From contig NZ_AGFU01000037.1 of NCBI RefSeq assembly GCF_000226955.1, positions 1 to 50,870 of the forward strand: a DNA stretch of 50,870 nucleotides, given 5' to 3'. The position numbers and the translations under genes were made by a program. Shown one piece after another: positions 24,509-33,251 of the stretch. This DNA is from Sphingomonas elodea ATCC 31461 (GTDB lineage: Bacteria > Pseudomonadota > Alphaproteobacteria > Sphingomonadales > Sphingomonadaceae). Under the pieces are notes generated by a model. It did not search any database, had not been told where the DNA came from, and saw only the letters and a list, made by a program, of their open reading frames with translations. Numbering within the stretch: the first letter of the stretch is position 1; every line of letters starts with the position of its first letter.

Positions 24509-26977
24509 GTGAACCTTCGTGGACTGATACTTCCGCTGATCGCGACGAGCGCCTTCACGGCGCCGGCAATCGCACAGACGACGGACCAAGCCGGCAAGAA
24601 GGAAGATGCGCAGGCAGCACCGGAGAAGGAAGTCTTCTCCACGGGCGTCGCCAAGGGCCGCGACCGACTCGACAGCGCCACCTCGACCAGCTCGTTGAAG
24701 GGTAGCGAAGCGCAGAAACTGGGGCCGGTCGGCCTTGCCGACATCCTGCGCACCATGGCCGGGATCCGGGTCGAGAACGGCATCAGCGAAGGGAACAATA
24801 ACTACACGGTGCGTGGCCTGCCGATCGGCTCGGGCGGCTCCAAGTACGTCCAGATCGAAGAGGACGGCCTGCCGGTCCTCGAGTTCAACGACATCTTCAA
24901 TATGGCGGGTGACAGTTTCGTCCGCTTCGACTCCTCCATCGCCCAGATCGAGACGATCCGCGGCGGATCGGCCTCCACCTTCGCCACGGGATCGCCCGGC
25001 GGCCTGATCAACCTGATCTCCAAGACCGGCGACGTCGAAGGCGGTGCCGTGCAGGTCACCGCCGGGCTGGACTATGACCTCAAGCGGGTCGACTTCGACT
25101 ATGGCGCCAAGCTGAGCGACAGCCTGCGCTTCCATGTGGGCGGCTTCTATCGCGTGGGCGAGGGCCCGCGCGCGACCGGCATGACGTCGTTCCAGGGCGG
25201 CCAGCTCAAGCTGAACGTCACCAGGACCTTCGCCAACGGCTATATCCGCGCCTATGCCAAGCTGCTCGACGACCGGGCGCCCAGCTATGCCACCTATCCG
25301 GTGACGCTGACCGGCACCAACGAGAACCCGGCGATCGGCAACATCACCGGCTTCGACATCCTGAAGGACACGATGTTCTCGCCGAACGTGAGCGCGATGA
25401 TCACGCTGGACGGCAACAACCAGGTGAAGCGCTTCCCGATCAAGAACGGCCAGAACCCCCAATCCAAGTCACTGGGACTGGAAGCACAGTTCGACGTCGG
25501 CGGCTGGACGCTGACGAACCGCATGCGCTACGCCGACACCTCGGGCGAGTTCCTGCGCGGCTTCCCCAGCAGCGTCGGCCCGATGGCAACCATCGCCGCC
25601 TCGCTGGCGGGTGCCGGCGCCACCGCCACCTATGCCAGCGGCCCGAACGCCGGCAAGGCGGTGCCCGCCAACGCCAATGGCAACGGGCTGCTCTCCAATT
25701 TCTTCGTCAACACCTACAATCTGCGCAACGGCAACCATTTCGCCAACGACTTCCGCGGCACCCGCGTATGGAAGATGGGCGCCGGCGACCTGACCGTCAC
25801 CGGCGGCCTCTACGTCGCGACGCAGACGATCGCGGTCGAGGCACTGCAGATCTCGATGGTGACCGACGTGGTCGGCGGCGGCCAGGGATCGCTGGTGAAC
25901 CTGACCAGCGCGGCCGGCGTCGCGCAGACCCAGGACGGCATCTATGCCTTCAGCCGCAACGGACCGCGCCTGCGCCGCTCGTTCGACGTCGACTACAGCT
26001 TCTTCGCGCCCTATGCCTCGGTGAACTACCATTTCGGCAAGATCGCGATCGGCGGCAGCCTGCGCTACGATTCCGGCAAGGCACGCGGCTGGATGATCGG
26101 CGCCGATCTGGGTGGCGGTCGCAACGGCACGATCAGCTACGACATGAACGGCGACGGCCGGATCAGCGCCCCCGAGACGCGCGTCTCGGCGCTGCCGCTG
26201 GGCCAGCCCGCCCCCGTCAACTATGACTTCCACTATTGGAGCTATTCGGCCGGCATCAACTATCGCGCCGCCGAACCGCTCGCCTTCTTCGCCCGCTACA
26301 GCCGCGGCGGCCGCGCCAATGCCGACAAGATCCTGTACACCTCCGCAATCGACGTCGGCACCGGCGCGCTCACGGGGTCGGAGCACGCCGTCGACATCGT
26401 TCGCCAGCTGGAAGGCGGCTTGAAGTTTCGAAAGAACGGCATCACGTTCAACGCCACCGCATTCCTCGCCTATGCAGACGATCACAACCAGCTGAACGCG
26501 ACCGCGACCTGGACCTATCGCAAGTACCGCACCTATGGCCTGGAAATGGAAGGCGGCATCCGCCGTGGCCCGTTCAGCATGAATGCCGGGGCCACTTATA
26601 CCAAGGCGAAGATCACCACCGATTTCTTCGACTCCAGCCTGACCGGCAAGGAACCCCGCCACCAGCCCGCCTGGACCCTGCAGGCGACGCCGCAGGTCGA
26701 CACCAAATATGCCACGATCGGCGCCAGCGTGGTGACGATCACCAGCAGCTATGCGCAGGACGTCAACCAGCTGAAGATGCCCGGCTTCACCACCGTCGGC
26801 GGCTTCGTGATCCTGCATCCAACCAAGGCGATCGACGTGGCGCTGACCGGTGCCAACCTGTTCAATGCCAAGGGTTTCCTGGACATCAGCCAGGCCACCA
26901 TGCCCACCACCGGCATCGGCTGGGCGCGATCGGTGCAGGGCCGCACGCTGGCAGCCTCGGTCCGTTTCGCCTTCTGA
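24509..26977 (+). CDS. TonB-dependent receptor (outer membrane)
   Basis: 822 residues from a GTG start at 24509 that opens directly into a signal peptide (MNLRGLILPLIATSAFTAPAIA-Q); AGGGTGGGA lies just upstream. The plug domain (about 60-170) contains LADILRTMAGIRVENG, NNYTVRGLPIG and the signature IAQIETIRGGSASTFATGS, PGGLINLISK. A large beta barrel follows and ends LAASVRFAF, with terminal Phe. It differs clearly from the receptors at 509-2794 and 34318-36612 in plug sequence, so it likely takes a different ligand, which cannot be read from sequence alone. Upstream divergent gene: the PEP-CTERM metalloprotease. A strong terminator follows. Confidence 0.9.
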   Translation: MNLRGLILPLIATSAFTAPAIAQTTDQAGKKEDAQAAPEKEVFSTGVAKGRDRLDSATSTSSLKGSEAQKLGPVGLADILRTMAGIRVENGISEGNNNYTVRGLPIGSGGSKYVQIEEDGLPVLEFNDIFNMAGDSFVRFDSSIAQIETIRGGSASTFATGSPGGLINLISKTGDVEGGAVQVTAGLDYDLKRVDFDYGAKLSDSLRFHVGGFYRVGEGPRATGMTSFQGGQLKLNVTRTFANGYIRAYAKLLDDRAPSYATYPVTLTGTNENPAIGNITGFDILKDTMFSPNVSAMITLDGNNQVKRFPIKNGQNPQSKSLGLEAQFDVGGWTLTNRMRYADTSGEFLRGFPSSVGPMATIAASLAGAGATATYASGPNAGKAVPANANGNGLLSNFFVNTYNLRNGNHFANDFRGTRVWKMGAGDLTVTGGLYVATQTIAVEALQISMVTDVVGGGQGSLVNLTSAAGVAQTQDGIYAFSRNGPRLRRSFDVDYSFFAPYASVNYHFGKIAIGGSLRYDSGKARGWMIGADLGGGRNGTISYDMNGDGRISAPETRVSALPLGQPAPVNYDFHYWSYSAGINYRAAEPLAFFARYSRGGRANADKILYTSAIDVGTGALTGSEHAVDIVRQLEGGLKFRKNGITFNATAFLAYADDHNQLNATATWTYRKYRTYGLEMEGGIRRGPFSMNAGATYTKAKITTDFFDSSLTGKEPRHQPAWTLQATPQVDTKYATIGASVVTITSSYAQDVNQLKMPGFTTVGGFVILHPTKAIDVALTGANLFNAKGFLDISQATMPTTGIGWARSVQGRTLAASVRFAF

Positions 26978-26998
26978 CGGTTCACCCCCAGCACCTCG

Positions 26999-27035
26999 CC
27001 CGGTCGCTCTCCCCCGAGCGGCCGGGCTTTTCTTT
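26999..27035 (+). terminator. Intrinsic terminator of the TonB receptor gene
   Basis: CCCGGTCGCTC and GAGCGGCCGGG form an 11-bp stem (one G-U) around a short C-rich loop, followed by CTTTTCTTT. It lies just before the convergent L,D-transpeptidase stop. Confidence 0.85.
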
Positions 27036-27038
27036 GGC

Positions 27039-27794
27039 TCAGTCCGTGCGGACGGCGGTCTGCACGTGCAGCGCCGGGAACACCTCCTCGATCGGCTTGC
27101 TGTCTGGCAGCACGTACACATAGCCGCCCTTCTTCTTGTACATCGGGCTGAGTAGCCTGGTGTAAAAGGCGTTCGGCACGTTGATGCAGCCGAAGGTGAT
27201 GCGGTTGTCGTCCGGCGTGGGCGAGAGCAGGCGCTCGCGGCGCTTCTCCTTGCGCGCAGGCGCCCCCGTCGGCACCGGATGCAGCGCGACCGAGGTGTAG
27301 TAATCCACCCAGAGCACCCGCTCCTTGCCTACTGCCAGGCCGAACTTGGCGAGGAAGCGGCCCGCCGGCGTCGTCTTTTCCGCCGGTCCGATCTCGGACA
27401 GCTGCTTGGCGCCGATCCCCGGCGTCGCGTCGTCGCCCGGCGCGATGCCGATCAGCACAGGCACGGCGGCAAGCTGCTTGCCGGCACCGTCGAACAGGAA
27501 CAGCGCGGCGTGCGGCTTGTCGACGATCAGATAGGGCAGCCCATTGTTGTCGCCGGCAGACGCGACCCAATCGTGCACCCGCAGCGTATCGGCCGAGGGC
27601 TGCAGCTTCGGCGCATCGGCGACGGCTTTGGCCTTGGGCTTCGCCTTCGAGGTAGGCGCGGCAACGCGCTTCGATTTGGCCGCGCCTGCCTTGGTCTTGG
27701 CGGCAGCGACCTTGGGCTTGGCATCCTGGACGGCGACACCGTAAGGGGCCGCGAGCATCGCCAGCCCGGCCAGCGCGAGAAAGCCTTGGATCAT
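27039..27794 (-). CDS. L,D-transpeptidase (YkuD-fold) family protein
   Basis: 251 residues. An N-terminal signal/anchor (MIQGFLALAGLAMLAAPYG) is followed by a Lys/Ala-rich linker (about 26-62) suited to crossing peptidoglycan, then the catalytic domain (about 70-245). The active Cys is Cys203 in RITFGCINVP, a variant of the usual SHGC(I/V)R motif, with a conserved His upstream in VALHPV (His172). These periplasmic enzymes make 3-3 crosslinks or tie proteins to peptidoglycan; some family members only cleave. The small coiled-coil lipoprotein gene lies just upstream in the same direction but is separated by a terminator. Confidence 0.8.
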   Translation of the reverse strand: MIQGFLALAGLAMLAAPYGVAVQDAKPKVAAAKTKAGAAKSKRVAAPTSKAKPKAKAVADAPKLQPSADTLRVHDWVASAGDNNGLPYLIVDKPHAALFLFDGAGKQLAAVPVLIGIAPGDDATPGIGAKQLSEIGPAEKTTPAGRFLAKFGLAVGKERVLWVDYYTSVALHPVPTGAPARKEKRRERLLSPTPDDNRITFGCINVPNAFYTRLLSPMYKKKGGYVYVLPDSKPIEEVFPALHVQTAVRTD

Positions 27795-27812
27795 CGATTC
27801 AGTTGCTCACGA

Positions 27813-27846
27813 AAAAGGGGTGGCCGCCCCGAAGCACGACCACCCG
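27813..27846 (-). terminator. Intrinsic terminator of the lipoprotein gene
   Basis: On the minus strand a GGGTGG/CCACCC-based stem with a TTCG loop and some mismatches is followed by CTTTTT. It separates the lipoprotein transcript from the L,D-transpeptidase gene. Confidence 0.65.
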
Positions 27847-27883
27847 GGTGCACCGGCGTGACACCGATGCGGCATGGTTCCGC

Positions 27884-28213
27884 TTAGTTGCGTGCGCGCT
27901 TGCGCGGCTTCGCGTTCTGCTGGTCGACGCGCTGCGACAGCGCCTGCTGCTGCTGGTCCAGCGTATCGACGCGGCCGGTCAGCTGGTCGAGCCGCTGGCC
28001 GTTCTGCTGCGCCTGGCCCGAGGCGGCCTGCGCCTGGGACAGCGCCTGCTTGGCGGTGCCGTCGGTTTCCTGAAGGCGGGTTTCGAGCGCGTCGACGCGC
28101 TGGCTCACCGGGGCGATCTGTTCGCGGACGAACTTCTTGGTGGCGCAGCCACTCAGGCCCACCGCGCCGATCATGAGCATCGCGAGGGGAGCAAACTTCA
28201 TACCAGTACGCAT
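27884..28213 (-). CDS. Small coiled-coil lipoprotein (Lpp-like)
   Basis: 109 residues. The signal peptide ends in a lipobox, VGLSGC, so Cys would be lipidated, with no Asp at +2, consistent with outer-membrane sorting. The rest is a helical heptad-like chain rich in Gln, Ala and Asp (SQRVDALETRLQE, LDQLTGRVDTLDQQ) ending in a basic tail (KPRKRARN). The shape recalls Lpp/alanine-zipper lipoproteins, though it is not an obvious Lpp orthologue. The start at 28213 has AAGGTG upstream; ATG 28201 is possible. With the L,D-transpeptidase next door, attachment to peptidoglycan is an attractive guess only. Confidence 0.7.
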   Translation of the reverse strand: MRTGMKFAPLAMLMIGAVGLSGCATKKFVREQIAPVSQRVDALETRLQETDGTAKQALSQAQAASGQAQQNGQRLDQLTGRVDTLDQQQQALSQRVDQQNAKPRKRARN

Positions 28214-28332
28214 AAACACACCTTTCACTCGTTAACTAAGGCTCGATCACCAAGCCGGAGCAACGGGACCGCAACAATCCCGATTCTGCCCGGCTGTGCT
28301 TCTTGTCCGGTGGGCGGAGTTGCGAGGGGCGA

Positions 28333-28962
28333 TCATCGCCGCCTTTCCTTCCGCTTGCCGTGCGCAGCGAACGGATCGCGCGGGACTCCATCGTCGCTCG
28401 CCTGCGCCTTTTCGGGGCCATGCTGCGCCTCGACGCAGCGCCTGAGCTCGGCCACCGCCGCGCCGCTGCCGTCGAGCGGCAGCCGCGCGACCGGCGTCCG
28501 CCCACGATCGATGTGCAGTGCCTTCGACCCGGCGAAGGAGGTCGGGAACTTCGGATCGAACGCCGCGACGAAGCCCTGCTTGCCGTCCGCGACAATGCCG
28601 ATCGCCTGGTGATTGGGATAGCCGCCCTGGGTCAGGCGGAAGGTGAGCTTGAGCCGGTCCTGCGGGCGGATCGACCAATTCTCGTTGAGCACCGAGAAAT
28701 GGTTGCTGCCGTCGCGATCCATACCCAGCAACAGCGTGGTGCTGCCGGGCTGATCGAAGCTGCGGCTGATGAAGCAGCCCGACCCGTCCTTGCTGGCGGC
28801 CACCGTCCACGCGCCGATCTGCCGGGCGGCATAGCTTTGCGCAGCGGCCGGAAGCGCAGAGACCGTGCCGATCCCAAGCACCGCCGCAGCCCGTAGGATC
28901 GCACCCCACTGCGATCCCGCGGGGGGCGGCACGATGCCGAAGGGCGAGGTTGCTGCGGTCAC
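28333..28962 (-). CDS. Secreted protein of unknown function
   Basis: 209 residues from a GTG at 28960-28962 with AAAGGAA 6 nt upstream; an in-frame ATG at 29025 lacks a ribosome site. A hydrophobic signal segment (ILRAAAVLGIGTVSALPAAA-Q) starts unusually late, after about 20 residues. The mature domain begins ARQIGAWTVAASKDGSGCFI and carries two Cys, a possible disulphide, plus HFSVLNENWSI and AVAELRRCVEA. It faintly recalls the GxWTV...GC pattern of IalB-type periplasmic proteins, but I would not name it so. The basic tail HGKRKERRR is odd. It is divergent from the rhodopsin operon. The 119 bp to the lipoprotein gene (28214-28332) hold no gene. Confidence 0.6.
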   Translation of the reverse strand: MTAATSPFGIVPPPAGSQWGAILRAAAVLGIGTVSALPAAAQSYAARQIGAWTVAASKDGSGCFISRSFDQPGSTTLLLGMDRDGSNHFSVLNENWSIRPQDRLKLTFRLTQGGYPNHQAIGIVADGKQGFVAAFDPKFPTSFAGSKALHIDRGRTPVARLPLDGSGAAVAELRRCVEAQHGPEKAQASDDGVPRDPFAAHGKRKERRR

Positions 28963-29007
28963 GTTCGGTTCCTTTAGTTCGGCTCCACAACGTTCGACCT
29001 GCAAAAC

Positions 29008-29159
29008 GGTTCTACGCCGCGGCAACCGGAATCGCGCCAGGACGGGGCAGCGCGTGCGCTGTGCGCGCCGAAAATGCCGCAGTGCAAGATAACATCCGCC
29101 ATCCCCTAGGTACGTATCGATCTATCGTAGAAACGACGTAGTATTGATATTGGTTCTAC
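29008..29159 (+). promoter_or_regulatory. GGTTCTAC repeats upstream of the rhodopsin operon
   Basis: The 363-bp gap 28963-29325 has no gene. It contains GGTTCTAC at 29008-29015 and 29152-29159 and a near-inverted copy GTAGAAAC at 29127-29134. These may be sites for a regulator of the rhodopsin operon. The downstream ribosome site AAGGAG (29312-29317) is strong. No convincing -35/-10 pair was found. Confidence 0.25.
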
Positions 29160-29325
29160 AGAGTTTGTACCGTTCCGCGTCGCAATTCTCTGCGGCGCGC
29201 TTTGGCACATTACCTCTCTATGGCCACAACAGCCACCGCCATTCCGGCGTCAACAACAGTGCCTACCGCACGACGTGTAACCAGTATGCGCGCGGTAAGG
29301 ACATTCGTCCGAAGGAGAGCACCTG

Positions 29326-30096
29326 ATGGAGACGGCAATTGTATCGCCATTTCAGTACTCGCTGATCTACAACGCCTTTTCGTTTACGTTCGCAACGATG
29401 GCAGCAGCGACCATTTACCTGTGGTTCGGGCGATCCCAGGTGTCCTCCGCCTACAAGAACGCAGTAACGATCTCTGGCCTGGTCACGGCGATTGCGGCCT
29501 ATCACTATTTTCGGATCTTCGAGAGCTGGGAATCGGCCTATCATTATCAGAACGGCGTCGTCACCGCGACGGGCATCGCGTTTAACGACGCCTATCGCTA
29601 TGTCGACTGGCTGCTCACCGTACCCCTGCTGCTGATCGAGCTGGTGCTCGTGATGCGCCTCTCCCGCGAGGAAACCGTGCAGAAAGGCTGGCGGCTCGGT
29701 CTCGCCGCTGCGCTGATGATCGTGCTCGGCTATCCCGGCGAGATTGCCGCCGACATTCCCACCCGTGCACTGTGGGGCACGCTCTCGGCAATTCCGTTCG
29801 TCTACATCGTCTGGGAACTGTTCAGCGGCCTCGGCAAGTCGATCGACCGCCAGCCGGAAGCGGTGCGCGGCCTCGTCAAACAGGCACGTCTGCTGACCTT
29901 CGCCTCCTGGGGCTTCTATCCGATCGTCTACATGGCGCCCTATGCGCAGATTACCGGCCCCGAGGCGCAGACGGTGATCCAGATCGGCTACACCATCGCC
30001 GATCTGGTGGCGAAGGCGGGCGTCGGCCTGCTGATCTTCGCGATCGCCCAGCGCAAGTCCGAGGTGGAAGGGCACGGCACGCCGCACACGGCCTGA
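29326..30096 (+). CDS. Xanthorhodopsin-like proton-pumping rhodopsin
   Basis: 256 residues, seven membrane helices. The retinal Schiff-base Lys is Lys230 in YTIADLVAKAG, with counter-ion Asp226. Helix C reads RYVDWLLTVPLLLIEL: Asp94 proton acceptor, Thr98, Glu105 proton donor, the DTE pattern of light-driven proton pumps. Leu102 at the tuning site predicts green absorption. His60 lies 34 residues before Asp94, the spacing of xanthorhodopsin (His62/Asp96), not of proteorhodopsin (22). Gly151 in LWGTLSAIPF appears to match Gly156 of xanthorhodopsin, which opens the site for a carotenoid antenna (alignment from memory). The blh gene starts 3 bp downstream, so retinal is made by the same operon. 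Confidence 0.95.
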   Translation: METAIVSPFQYSLIYNAFSFTFATMAAATIYLWFGRSQVSSAYKNAVTISGLVTAIAAYHYFRIFESWESAYHYQNGVVTATGIAFNDAYRYVDWLLTVPLLLIELVLVMRLSREETVQKGWRLGLAAALMIVLGYPGEIAADIPTRALWGTLSAIPFVYIVWELFSGLGKSIDRQPEAVRGLVKQARLLTFASWGFYPIVYMAPYAQITGPEAQTVIQIGYTIADLVAKAGVGLLIFAIAQRKSEVEGHGTPHTA

Positions 30097-30099
30097 CCC

Positions 30100-31062
30100 G
30101 TGACGCCCGCCGGCACCCCCACCCTGAACCCGGCAACCCACGCCACCGTTCGGACCCGCGCACTCGCGCAGGACCGGGCGGTGCCTGGGCTTTTCTGGCT
30201 GGCGGCGATCGCCCTGCCCGTCGCGGTCGGCGCGGGGCTGGACCTCGGCGGGCCGCTGGCCACCCAGGCCGGCATGCTGCTGATGCTGGTGGGCGGCCTG
30301 CCGCATGGAGGTCACGACCTGCTGGTTGCCCGGCAGCGCTGGCGGATGCGCGGCAGTGCACTGGCGTTGTTTCTCGCCTGCTATGTCGCCGCTGCCGCCG
30401 CAATGGCAATCGCATGGTGGGCTGCGCCGCTGGCGGCGATGCTGGCCTTTCTCGCGCTGGCGGCCTGGCATTTCTCCGAGGATTGGGAACTGCCGCGCGA
30501 CCGGCTGCTGCGCACGGCCGCGGGTCTGGCGCCGATCGCCGCGGCGGTGCTGGGCCAGCGGGCAGCCGTAACGGCGCTGTTTGCGGCGATGACCGATCCG
30601 GCGACCGGTCGGCTCGCCGTAGCGCTGGTCACGCTGGTTGCGCCGGTCGCGCTGCTGGTGGCGGCGGTGGCGATCGCGGCGGCATGGCAGGGCGGATCGC
30701 GTCGCTGGGCCGCCGCCCAGGGAGCCGCGCTGCTGCTACTGACGGCCGCGCCGCCGACCCTTGCCTTCCCTACCTATTTCGCGCTGCTCCATTCGCGCCG
30801 CCACATCGTCGCGATTCTCGACGAATTCGGCGCGTGCGGCAGGGGACAACCGCATCCGGGCCTGTCCGCCGCGCTGCTGGCGCTCCTCGCCAGTGCCGGC
30901 TGGGCGCTGTTCAGCCCCCGCTTCGTCGATCTTGCCCACGGCATCGATCCGGCGCTCGCCTTCCAGCTGCTGTCGGTGGTCGCGGTGCCGCACCTGCTGT
31001 TCGAGGCGCTCGGCAACCTCGCCGGCACGCGCGACCGCGACGAATCCCCGCCGATCGCGTAG
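30100..31062 (+). CDS. blh: Beta-carotene 15,15'-dioxygenase, Brp/Blh family
   Basis: 320 residues, GTG start 3 bp after the rhodopsin stop. A polytopic membrane enzyme (about eight helices) that cleaves beta-carotene into two retinals. Metal-binding His/acid motifs of the family are present: GLPHGGHD (about 66-73), AWHFSEDW (about 122-129), LLHSRRHI (about 230) and VPHLLFE near the end. Its close coupling to the rhodopsin gene supports the function strongly. Carotenoid synthesis genes are not in the window and must be elsewhere. Confidence 0.93.
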   Translation: MTPAGTPTLNPATHATVRTRALAQDRAVPGLFWLAAIALPVAVGAGLDLGGPLATQAGMLLMLVGGLPHGGHDLLVARQRWRMRGSALALFLACYVAAAAAMAIAWWAAPLAAMLAFLALAAWHFSEDWELPRDRLLRTAAGLAPIAAAVLGQRAAVTALFAAMTDPATGRLAVALVTLVAPVALLVAAVAIAAAWQGGSRRWAAAQGAALLLLTAAPPTLAFPTYFALLHSRRHIVAILDEFGACGRGQPHPGLSAALLALLASAGWALFSPRFVDLAHGIDPALAFQLLSVVAVPHLLFEALGNLAGTRDRDESPPIA

Positions 31063-31070
31063 AAGGCGGC

Positions 31071-31295
31071 ATGACCAGCGCTGTCCCGCCCGCCCCGCCC
31101 GCCCCGGCTCCTTCGGGGGCGCGTGCCACGCTTCGCATCGGCAAGGCCGTCTCGCTGGAGGCAAGCATCACCACCGGTGGGCTGCTCGCCGTCGCCGCCA
31201 TTGTGGCCAGCGCGGTGCTGGGGTCCGCCGCAATCGTGCGGGCGACACGGCGCAGCCCGGGCACGCTCCCGCCCCCGCCGTCCCCGGCGGGGTAA
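31071..31295 (+). CDS. Small single-helix membrane protein at the end of the rhodopsin operon
   Basis: 74 residues, ATG 8 bp after the blh stop with AAGG just upstream. The N-terminus is Pro/Ala-rich (MTSAVPPAPPAPAPSGA), then a short amphipathic part, one membrane helix (about 36-58, GGLLAVAAIVASAVLGSAAIV) and a Pro-rich tail. Not recognised. The tight spacing suggests co-transcription with rhodopsin and blh; the low-complexity ends make a chance ORF possible. It ends 6 bp before the convergent lepA stop. Confidence 0.5.
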   Translation: MTSAVPPAPPAPAPSGARATLRIGKAVSLEASITTGGLLAVAAIVASAVLGSAAIVRATRRSPGTLPPPPSPAG

Positions 31296-31301
31296 GGCGG
31301 C

Positions 31302-33110
31302 TTACTCTTCGCCCATCCGCAGCGCGGCGATAAAGGCTTCCTGCGGGATCTGCACGCTGCCATATTCGCGCATCCGCTTCTTGCCTTCCTTCTGCTTTTC
31401 CAGAAGCTTGCGCTTGCGGCTGGCGTCGCCGCCATAGCATTTCGCGGTCACGTCCTTGCGCAGTGCGGCGATCGTCTCGCGGGCGATCACCTTGCCGCCG
31501 ATCGCCGCCTGGATCGGGATCTTGAACAGGTGGCGCGGAATCAGGTCCTTGAGGCGCTCGCACATGCCGCGGCCGCGGCTCTCGGCGGTAGAGCGGTGGA
31601 CGATCATGCTCAACGCGTCGACGGCCTCGTTGTTGACGAGGATGCTCATCTTGACGAGGTCGCCGGCGCGGTGGCCGATCTGCTCATAGTCGAAGCTGGC
31701 ATAGCCGCGGCTGATCGACTTGAGGCGATCGTAGAAATCGAACACCACTTCGTTGAGCGGCAGCTCGTAGGTCACCTGGGCGCGGCCGCCGACATAGGTG
31801 AGGTTCTTCTGGATGCCGCGGCGATCCTGGCACAGCTTGAGGATGGGGCCGAGATATTCGTCGGGCACGTAGATGACCGCCTGGATCCACGGCTCCTCGA
31901 TCTCCTCGATCCGGTTGGGATCGGGCATGTCGGCGGGGTTGTGGAGTTCGATCTCCTTGGCCTCGGCCTCGCCGGCTGCCTTGGTGAGGCGCATCTTGTA
32001 GACCACGCTCGGCGCGGTGGTGATGAGATCGAGGTCGTACTCGCGCATCAGCCGCTCCTGGATGATCTCCAGGTGCAACAGGCCGAGGAAGCCGCAGCGG
32101 AAGCCGAAGCCGAGCGCGGCCGAGGTTTCCATCTCGAAGCTGAACGACGCGTCGTTGAGGCGCAGCTTGGAGATGCTCTCGCGCAGCTTCTCGAAATCCG
32201 CCGCGTCGACCGGGAACAGGCCGCAGAACACCACCGGCTGGACTTCCTTGAAGCCCGGCAGTGCTTCCAGGGCGGGCTTCTTGGCATCGGTCAGCGTATC
32301 GCCGACGCGGGCCTGCGCCACTTCCTTGATCTGCGCGGTGATGAAGCCGATCTCGCCCGGGCCGAGATCGGGCAGCTGCTCGATCTTGGGGCGGAAGGCG
32401 CCGACGCGGTCGACCAGATGGGTCGTGCCGGTCTGCATGAACTTGACCTGCTGGCCCTTCCGGATCGAACCGTCGATCACGCGGACGAGGATGACGACGC
32501 CGAGATAGGGGTCGTACCAGCTGTCGACCAGCATCGCCTTGAGCGGGGCACTGGGATCGCCCTTGGGCGACGGGATGCGCTCGACGATCGCATCGAGAAT
32601 CTCGTCGATGCCGATGCCGCTCTTGGCGCTGGCGAGGACGGCGTTCGATGCGTCGAGGCCGATCACGTCCTCGATCTCGGCGCGGACCTTCTCCGGCTCG
32701 GCCGAGGGCAGGTCGATCTTGTTGATCACGGGAATGATCTCGTGGTCGTGCTCGATCGACTGGTAGACGTTGGCGAGCGTCTGCGCCTCCACGCCCTGCG
32801 CGGCGTCGACCACCAGCAGCGCGCCCTCGCAGGCGGCGAGGCTGCGGCTCACCTCATAGGCGAAGTCGACGTGACCGGGCGTGTCCATCAGGTTGAGGAC
32901 ATGGCCCTTCCATTCCAGGCGCACGGTCTGCGCCTTGATGGTGATGCCGCGTTCCTTCTCGATGTCCATGTTGTCGAGCACCTGCTCGGACATCTCGCGG
33001 TCGGCCAGGCCGCCGGTGCGCTGGATCAAGCGATCGGCAAGCGTGGACTTGCCATGATCGATGTGCGCGATGATGGAGAAATTGCGGATCTTGGTGATAT
33101 CGGTGGCCAT
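31302..33110 (-). CDS. lepA: Elongation factor 4 (LepA), ribosome-bound GTPase
   Basis: 602 residues, the usual length. GTPase motifs: G1 AHIDHGKST (about 15-23), G2/G3 ERGITIKAQ and DTPGHVDF, G4 NKIDLPSA, G5 SAKSG. The LepA-specific C-terminus (about 480-600) is present, with [30 protein letters not shown] and [15 protein letters not shown]. It acts on the ribosome during translation, helping assembly or back-translocation under stress. It is not paired here with signal peptidase lepB, its neighbour in many bacteria. Confidence 0.98.
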   Translation of the reverse strand: MATDITKIRNFSIIAHIDHGKSTLADRLIQRTGGLADREMSEQVLDNMDIEKERGITIKAQTVRLEWKGHVLNLMDTPGHVDFAYEVSRSLAACEGALLVVDAAQGVEAQTLANVYQSIEHDHEIIPVINKIDLPSAEPEKVRAEIEDVIGLDASNAVLASAKSGIGIDEILDAIVERIPSPKGDPSAPLKAMLVDSWYDPYLGVVILVRVIDGSIRKGQQVKFMQTGTTHLVDRVGAFRPKIEQLPDLGPGEIGFITAQIKEVAQARVGDTLTDAKKPALEALPGFKEVQPVVFCGLFPVDAADFEKLRESISKLRLNDASFSFEMETSAALGFGFRCGFLGLLHLEIIQERLMREYDLDLITTAPSVVYKMRLTKAAGEAEAKEIELHNPADMPDPNRIEEIEEPWIQAVIYVPDEYLGPILKLCQDRRGIQKNLTYVGGRAQVTYELPLNEVVFDFYDRLKSISRGYASFDYEQIGHRAGDLVKMSILVNNEAVDALSMIVHRSTAESRGRGMCERLKDLIPRHLFKIPIQAAIGGKVIARETIAALRKDVTAKCYGGDASRKRKLLEKQKEGKKRMREYGSVQIPQEAFIAALRMGEE

Positions 33111-33251
33111 GATTCCGCGCGCGATAGCAGGTGGCGCGCGAAAGCCAAAGTACCCGATTTTACCGCATCGCTAGGCCCAGGCGGTCCAATCTGTTACGCG
33201 CCCGCCCGGGGACTGTGTTTCTGACCGATTGTACAGGGAGGTTTTAGTACG

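Noticed and set aside
31530-33224. 564-codon open frame opposite lepA
   Set aside because: LepA is unambiguous on the minus strand.
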